Shown: positions 12,732 to 15,721 of the stretch, piece by piece
How the letters are laid out: each line of letters begins with the position of its first letter
Numbering within the stretch: the stretch's first letter is position 1
Assembly: GCA_023432465.1 (NCBI GenBank)
Contig: JAEYUO010000023.1
Span: 1-15,721 of the forward strand
DNA from: Planctomycetota bacterium
GTDB lineage: Bacteria; Planctomycetota; Phycisphaerae; Phycisphaerales; UBA1924
Direction of reading: 5' to 3'
DNA length: 15,721 nucleotides
Made by a program: the position numbers and the translations under genes
Notes under the pieces: generated by a model
What the model saw: only the letters and a program-made list of their open reading frames with translations
Told to the model about the DNA's origin: nothing
Databases searched by the model: none

Positions 12732-15476
12732 TCATTCTGCCTTCGTTGCCCGTCCGGCCGCGCGATCCAGCTCCGCCTGCATCGACGCCGCAAGCGCACG
12801 CTCTCCCTGCCGCCGATAAACATCCACCAGCAACACCCCCGCCCGTGTCGCTCGGCCGGTGCTCCGGGGACGCACCTTCGCCTCCTCCCACGCCCACTCA
12901 AGCAGGTCTCGCGCTTCATCCAGTTGCCCGAGTTCCGCCAGGCACGCCCCGAGCCCCGCCGCAAGGTCCAGCGCCCCAAGCCCCGGGCTTCCTTCCGCTC
13001 GCAGCATCTCCATCGTCGCCGCGCCCGCCTCCAGCGCGCCCGCCGGGTCCTTTCCATGCAGATGCAGCGCGCGCACCAGCAGGTTCACCGTGTTCACCGT
13101 CAGCCCGTGCGTCGGCCCCGAGACCGTCTTCAACCCCTCCGCCGAATCCCGAAGCAGCGGCACCGCCCGCTCCCATTCCCAGTTGGACAGATACACCTGC
13201 CCGAGCTCGCTCACCACGGCGTGCGTCTCGTACCGCGCAGGCCCCACCCGGGCCCGCCGGATCCGCACCGCTTCCTCCAGCAGTTCCGCCGCGCCCGCGA
13301 AATCCCCGCGCAGCCGCCGGGGCAGCGCGGCATCAATCAACCAGTCCGCCAGGTCCGCATGCCCCTCCGGCAGCGCAGCCCTTCTCCTCGCAAGAGCATC
13401 ATCCGTCAGCGCCGCCGACTCCTCTTGACGACCCTTTGCGATCCACAGCCGCGACAGCACGCGCATTCCTTCGCACGCCTCCGCGGACTCCCTCCCAAGC
13501 GTCCCCTCGCAGTCGGCAATCAGTTGCCGCAGTTCCGCCTCCAGCTCCGGCCTGTCCCGCTCCCGTGCGCCCACACGCAGAATCAGCAGCCGCGACCGCA
13601 AGGTGTCGGGCGCCACATCGCCCAGCATCGCCCTGCGCACCGCAAGCCCCTGCTCGGCATACTTGCGCGCGAAGTTGTTCGCGCCCATCCCCAGATAGCA
13701 CTGCCCGAGAAAGTGCGCAACCCCCGCCGCCACCAACGGGTCCGTCGGCGTCTCGTTCTCGTACCGGTGCGCGATGAGCGACATCACATGGTTCATCGTC
13801 GGCGGCCCGCGAAACGGCGTTGCCAGCGCGTTCTGAACGCTCGACTCCACAAACCGGCTCACCGAGTCCGCCACCTGCCGCGCCTGCTCCGCCTCCTCCA
13901 GCCGCGATTCCGCAAGGTTCTCCGCCTCCACCGCCCGGTCCCGCTGCTCCGTCACCCGGTCGATGAACCGCGCTGTTCCCGCCACCATCACCACCAGCGC
14001 GACCGCCCCCACAGTCGCCGCCGCCGCGTTCCGCCGATACCACAGCCCCGCGCTCCGCACCACCCCCGGCACATCCGCAACCGTCGCTCGGTGCGACAGC
14101 CACGCCCGCAGGTCCGCACCCATCGCATCCGCCGACGCGTACCGGTCCTCAACCCGCGCAGCGCACGCCCGATCGACAATCCGCGCCAGCGTCCGCGGCA
14201 GGTCCGGCCGCTCCGTCTCCAGCTTTCCCAGCCCCCCCGCGCGCACCTGCTTGATCACATCCCACCGGCCATCGGCATCCAGTTCCCCGCTCGGCTCATA
14301 CGGCGCACGCCCCGTCAGCGCAAACCGCAGCGTCGCCCCAAGCCCGTACACATCCGATGCCGGCGTGAACCGCTCCCCCCGCGCCTGCTCCGGCGACATG
14401 TACGCCGGCGTCCCCACCACACGCCCGCCCGATGCCGTCGGGATGTTCACCGTCCCCGTCCCGCGCTCCGAATCCCCGCCGCTGCTCGGCAGGCTCGACA
14501 CGCTCAGCCCGAAGTCCGCGATCAGCGCGTTCCCCGACGGGCTCACCAGAATGTTCGCGGGCTTCAGATCCCGGTGCAGCACACCGCGCGCATGCGCAGC
14601 CGCAACCCCCCCGCACACCGGCGCCAGCAACTCCGCCGCCGCCCGCGCCCCAAGCCTCCCGCCCTCCGCAACCAGCGCCTCGAGCGATCGACCCAGCTCA
14701 ACACGCGACGGGTCCGCCGCCGTCGGCGCCGCATCCGCGACCAGCTCCGAATCGATGTAGCACCGGCCGTTCTCGGCAAACACCCCCGCGTCATGCACCG
14801 TGACAATGTTCTCGTGTCGCAGCGATGCCGCCGCCCGAGCCTCATCGATCACCCGTGTCGCCCCGCCCGTGCCCGATCCTGCCCCGCTCGCCGTCCGCCC
14901 CGCTCGCCCGTGCAGCAGCTTCAACGCCACATGCCGCGCAAGCTCCGTGTCCCACGCACGCCACACCTCCCCGAACGACCCCGCCCCAAGCCGCTCCCGC
15001 AGCTCATACTTCCCCAGCCGCATCCCCACACCCAGCGCGTCCTCCGCCTCAACCTCCTCATCCTCCGCGCTCCCCGCCCCGCTGATGAGCGCCAGCATCC
15101 CGATCACCAGCTCAACCTCCCGCGCCGACTCCGGGAACCGCGCCAAGAAGTCCGCCCGAACCTCCGCCGGGTCTTCCCCGCTCCGACGCGATGCCTCGCA
15201 CATCAGCACCGCGCGACGCACCTCCGCGCCCCCCGCCAGTTCGCCGATCGCCGCCCGATAGTGCTCCAGCCCCGCCGCCAACCCCCGCTCCCACCGCTCC
15301 TCCGCATCCGCCACCACCGCGTCCACGACGACCGCGTCCTCCCCGCCGCCATCCCCGCCCGCAAGCTCCGCAAGAATCGCCCCAAGCTCCGGAAGCGCAC
15401 CGCTCTCCCCGCGGCGTGCCCACGCCGCACGCACCCGCCCCGCCGCGCTCCAGGTGTTCCCGATCGATCCGTTCAT
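12732..15476 (-). CDS. Transmembrane Ser/Thr protein kinase with C-terminal TPR domain
   Basis: The gene encodes 914 residues. The start ATG at 15476-15474 has GGAG 10 nt upstream; longer frames to 15614 have a poor N-terminus. An N-terminal helical region of about 150 residues precedes the kinase domain (about 155-430): Gly-loop LGAGSFGEV (163-171), VALK with K186, HRDLKPAN with catalytic D303, DFG with D321, and an activation segment GTPAYMSPEQ (355-364). One transmembrane helix lies at about 484-503 (AAAATVGAVALVVMVAGTA), followed by a coiled stretch and TPR-like repeats to the end (GVAHFLGQCYLGMGANNFAR, YLSNWEWERAVPLLRD). This is the common planctomycete receptor-kinase plan: cytoplasmic kinase and extracytoplasmic TPR sensor. 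All catalytic residues are present, so it should be active. It converges on the polyferredoxin gene; whether it regulates the export cluster cannot be told. Confidence 0.9.
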   Translation of the reverse strand: MNGSIGNTWSAAGRVRAAWARRGESGALPELGAILAELAGGDGGGEDAVVVDAVVADAEERWERGLAAGLEHYRAAIGELAGGAEVRRAVLMCEASRRSGEDPAEVRADFLARFPESAREVELVIGMLALISGAGSAEDEEVEAEDALGVGMRLGKYELRERLGAGSFGEVWRAWDTELARHVALKLLHGRAGRTASGAGSGTGGATRVIDEARAAASLRHENIVTVHDAGVFAENGRCYIDSELVADAAPTAADPSRVELGRSLEALVAEGGRLGARAAAELLAPVCGGVAAAHARGVLHRDLKPANILVSPSGNALIADFGLSVSSLPSSGGDSERGTGTVNIPTASGGRVVGTPAYMSPEQARGERFTPASDVYGLGATLRFALTGRAPYEPSGELDADGRWDVIKQVRAGGLGKLETERPDLPRTLARIVDRACAARVEDRYASADAMGADLRAWLSHRATVADVPGVVRSAGLWYRRNAAAATVGAVALVVMVAGTARFIDRVTEQRDRAVEAENLAESRLEEAEQARQVADSVSRFVESSVQNALATPFRGPPTMNHVMSLIAHRYENETPTDPLVAAGVAHFLGQCYLGMGANNFARKYAEQGLAVRRAMLGDVAPDTLRSRLLILRVGARERDRPELEAELRQLIADCEGTLGRESAEACEGMRVLSRLWIAKGRQEESAALTDDALARRRAALPEGHADLADWLIDAALPRRLRGDFAGAAELLEEAVRIRRARVGPARYETHAVVSELGQVYLSNWEWERAVPLLRDSAEGLKTVSGPTHGLTVNTVNLLVRALHLHGKDPAGALEAGAATMEMLRAEGSPGLGALDLAAGLGACLAELGQLDEARDLLEWAWEEAKVRPRSTGRATRAGVLLVDVYRRQGERALAASMQAELDRAAGRATKAE

Positions 15477-15631
15477 GATCCACTGGCTCCATGGGCAGTG
15501 TAATCGGGCCTTCCCAAACGTCCCACACGCACCCGCCGACAGGTGCGCACCCTCCCCGCCCCCACCACAAGCGTCCGGATGTGCCCCGTGTGACACCCGG
15601 TGGTATGCTCGCACGGGGAAAGGATGTGGCG
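15477..15631. promoter_or_regulatory. Divergent intergenic region upstream of kinase and right-end ORF
   Basis: This is about 155 bp between two divergent starts. On the plus strand TATGCT at 15604-15609 could be a -10 element for the ORF at 15632, but no matching -35 is evident. On the minus strand GGAG at 15490-15487 is the ribosome binding site of the kinase. Nothing else is recognised. Confidence 0.3.
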
Positions 15632-15721
15632 ATGCAGGGCGGGTCCGAACTCAAGATCCTCCTCTCAGCCGCCTGCGGCCGCGCTGCGCCCGGGCGGGGG
15701 GGGGGCGGCGGGGGGGGGGGG
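15632..15721 (+). CDS. Possible 5' end of a divergent gene, truncated by contig end
   Basis: ATG 15632 follows AAAGGA at 15618-15623, 8 nt away, and reads MQGGSELKILLSAACGRAAPG before entering the G-run. Only about 20 residues precede the unreliable end sequence, too few to identify a family. A GTG at 15626 in the same frame and an ATG at 15624 in another frame are alternatives. Confidence 0.25.
   Translation, partial: MQGGSELKILLSAACGRAAPGRGGGGGGGG
15689..15721. repeat. G-rich contig end, partial fold-back
   Basis: From CCCGGG at 15689-15694 onward the sequence is almost only G. Compared with the reverse complement of the preceding 30 bases it matches at G positions, and most other bases are replaced by G. 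This is the same pattern as at the left end, and is most likely a sequencing or assembly artifact. Confidence 0.65.

Noticed and set aside
12924..15503. Long plus-strand open frame antisense to the kinase gene
   Set aside because: Its translation is dominated by Arg, Pro and His with no recognisable domain. The minus-strand frame shows intact kinase motifs.

Overview
The window is about 15.7 kb of very GC-rich DNA. It is probably an entire metagenomic contig rather than a slice of a chromosome, because both ends dissolve into G-rich fold-back sequence. The gene content suggests a planctomycete, most likely near the Phycisphaerae: a Ser/Thr kinase with a transmembrane helix and a TPR tail, PqqD-M50-HlyD and GAF-HlyD fusion proteins, a CxxC zinc ribbon protein, and free-standing four-helix-bundle (S23/IVS-type) genes. 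This assignment is inference from gene families; there is no rRNA or other phylogenetic marker in the window.

Layout. On the minus strand at the left are a zinc ribbon protein cut by the contig end (to 512) and a coiled-coil protein (619-1524). A divergent gap of about 320 bp leads to a plus-strand cluster: a secreted HlyD-type adaptor (1849-2877), a GAF-TM-HlyD protein (2874-4898, TTG start, 4-bp overlap), a PqqD-like/M50 protease/HlyD membrane protein (5416-7587), a shortened SecA-like ATPase (8067-10061) and a membrane polyferredoxin fused to TPRs (10128-12722). A minus-strand receptor-like kinase (12732-15476) converges on the cluster with only 9 bp between stop codons. A possible divergent gene starts at 15632 and is lost at the contig end.

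How the genes may work together. Three proteins carry barrel-sandwich-hybrid (HlyD) modules, one with an intramembrane metalloprotease and a PqqD-like peptide-binding domain, next to a SecA-type motor. Together they look like an export or peptide-processing apparatus in the envelope. The role of the polyferredoxin would be electron supply, but its partner is not visible.

Most interesting signal. Two tight intergenic junctions of this cluster are each interrupted by a similarly built unit of about 0.5 kb: a four-helix-bundle ORF enclosed by arms of a short-period (7-8 bp) repeat in inverted orientation. The two units use different repeat words and different four-helix-bundle subfamilies. A third, ORF-less array of the second word, (TTTGCTGC)x4, lies between the two left-hand genes. 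In RNA each unit would fold into a stem with the ORF in the loop, the same architecture as intervening sequences in 23S rRNA but placed between protein-coding genes. Removing the units would restore junctions of about 10-13 nt. I regard this as a candidate undescribed IVS-like mobile or RNA element family.
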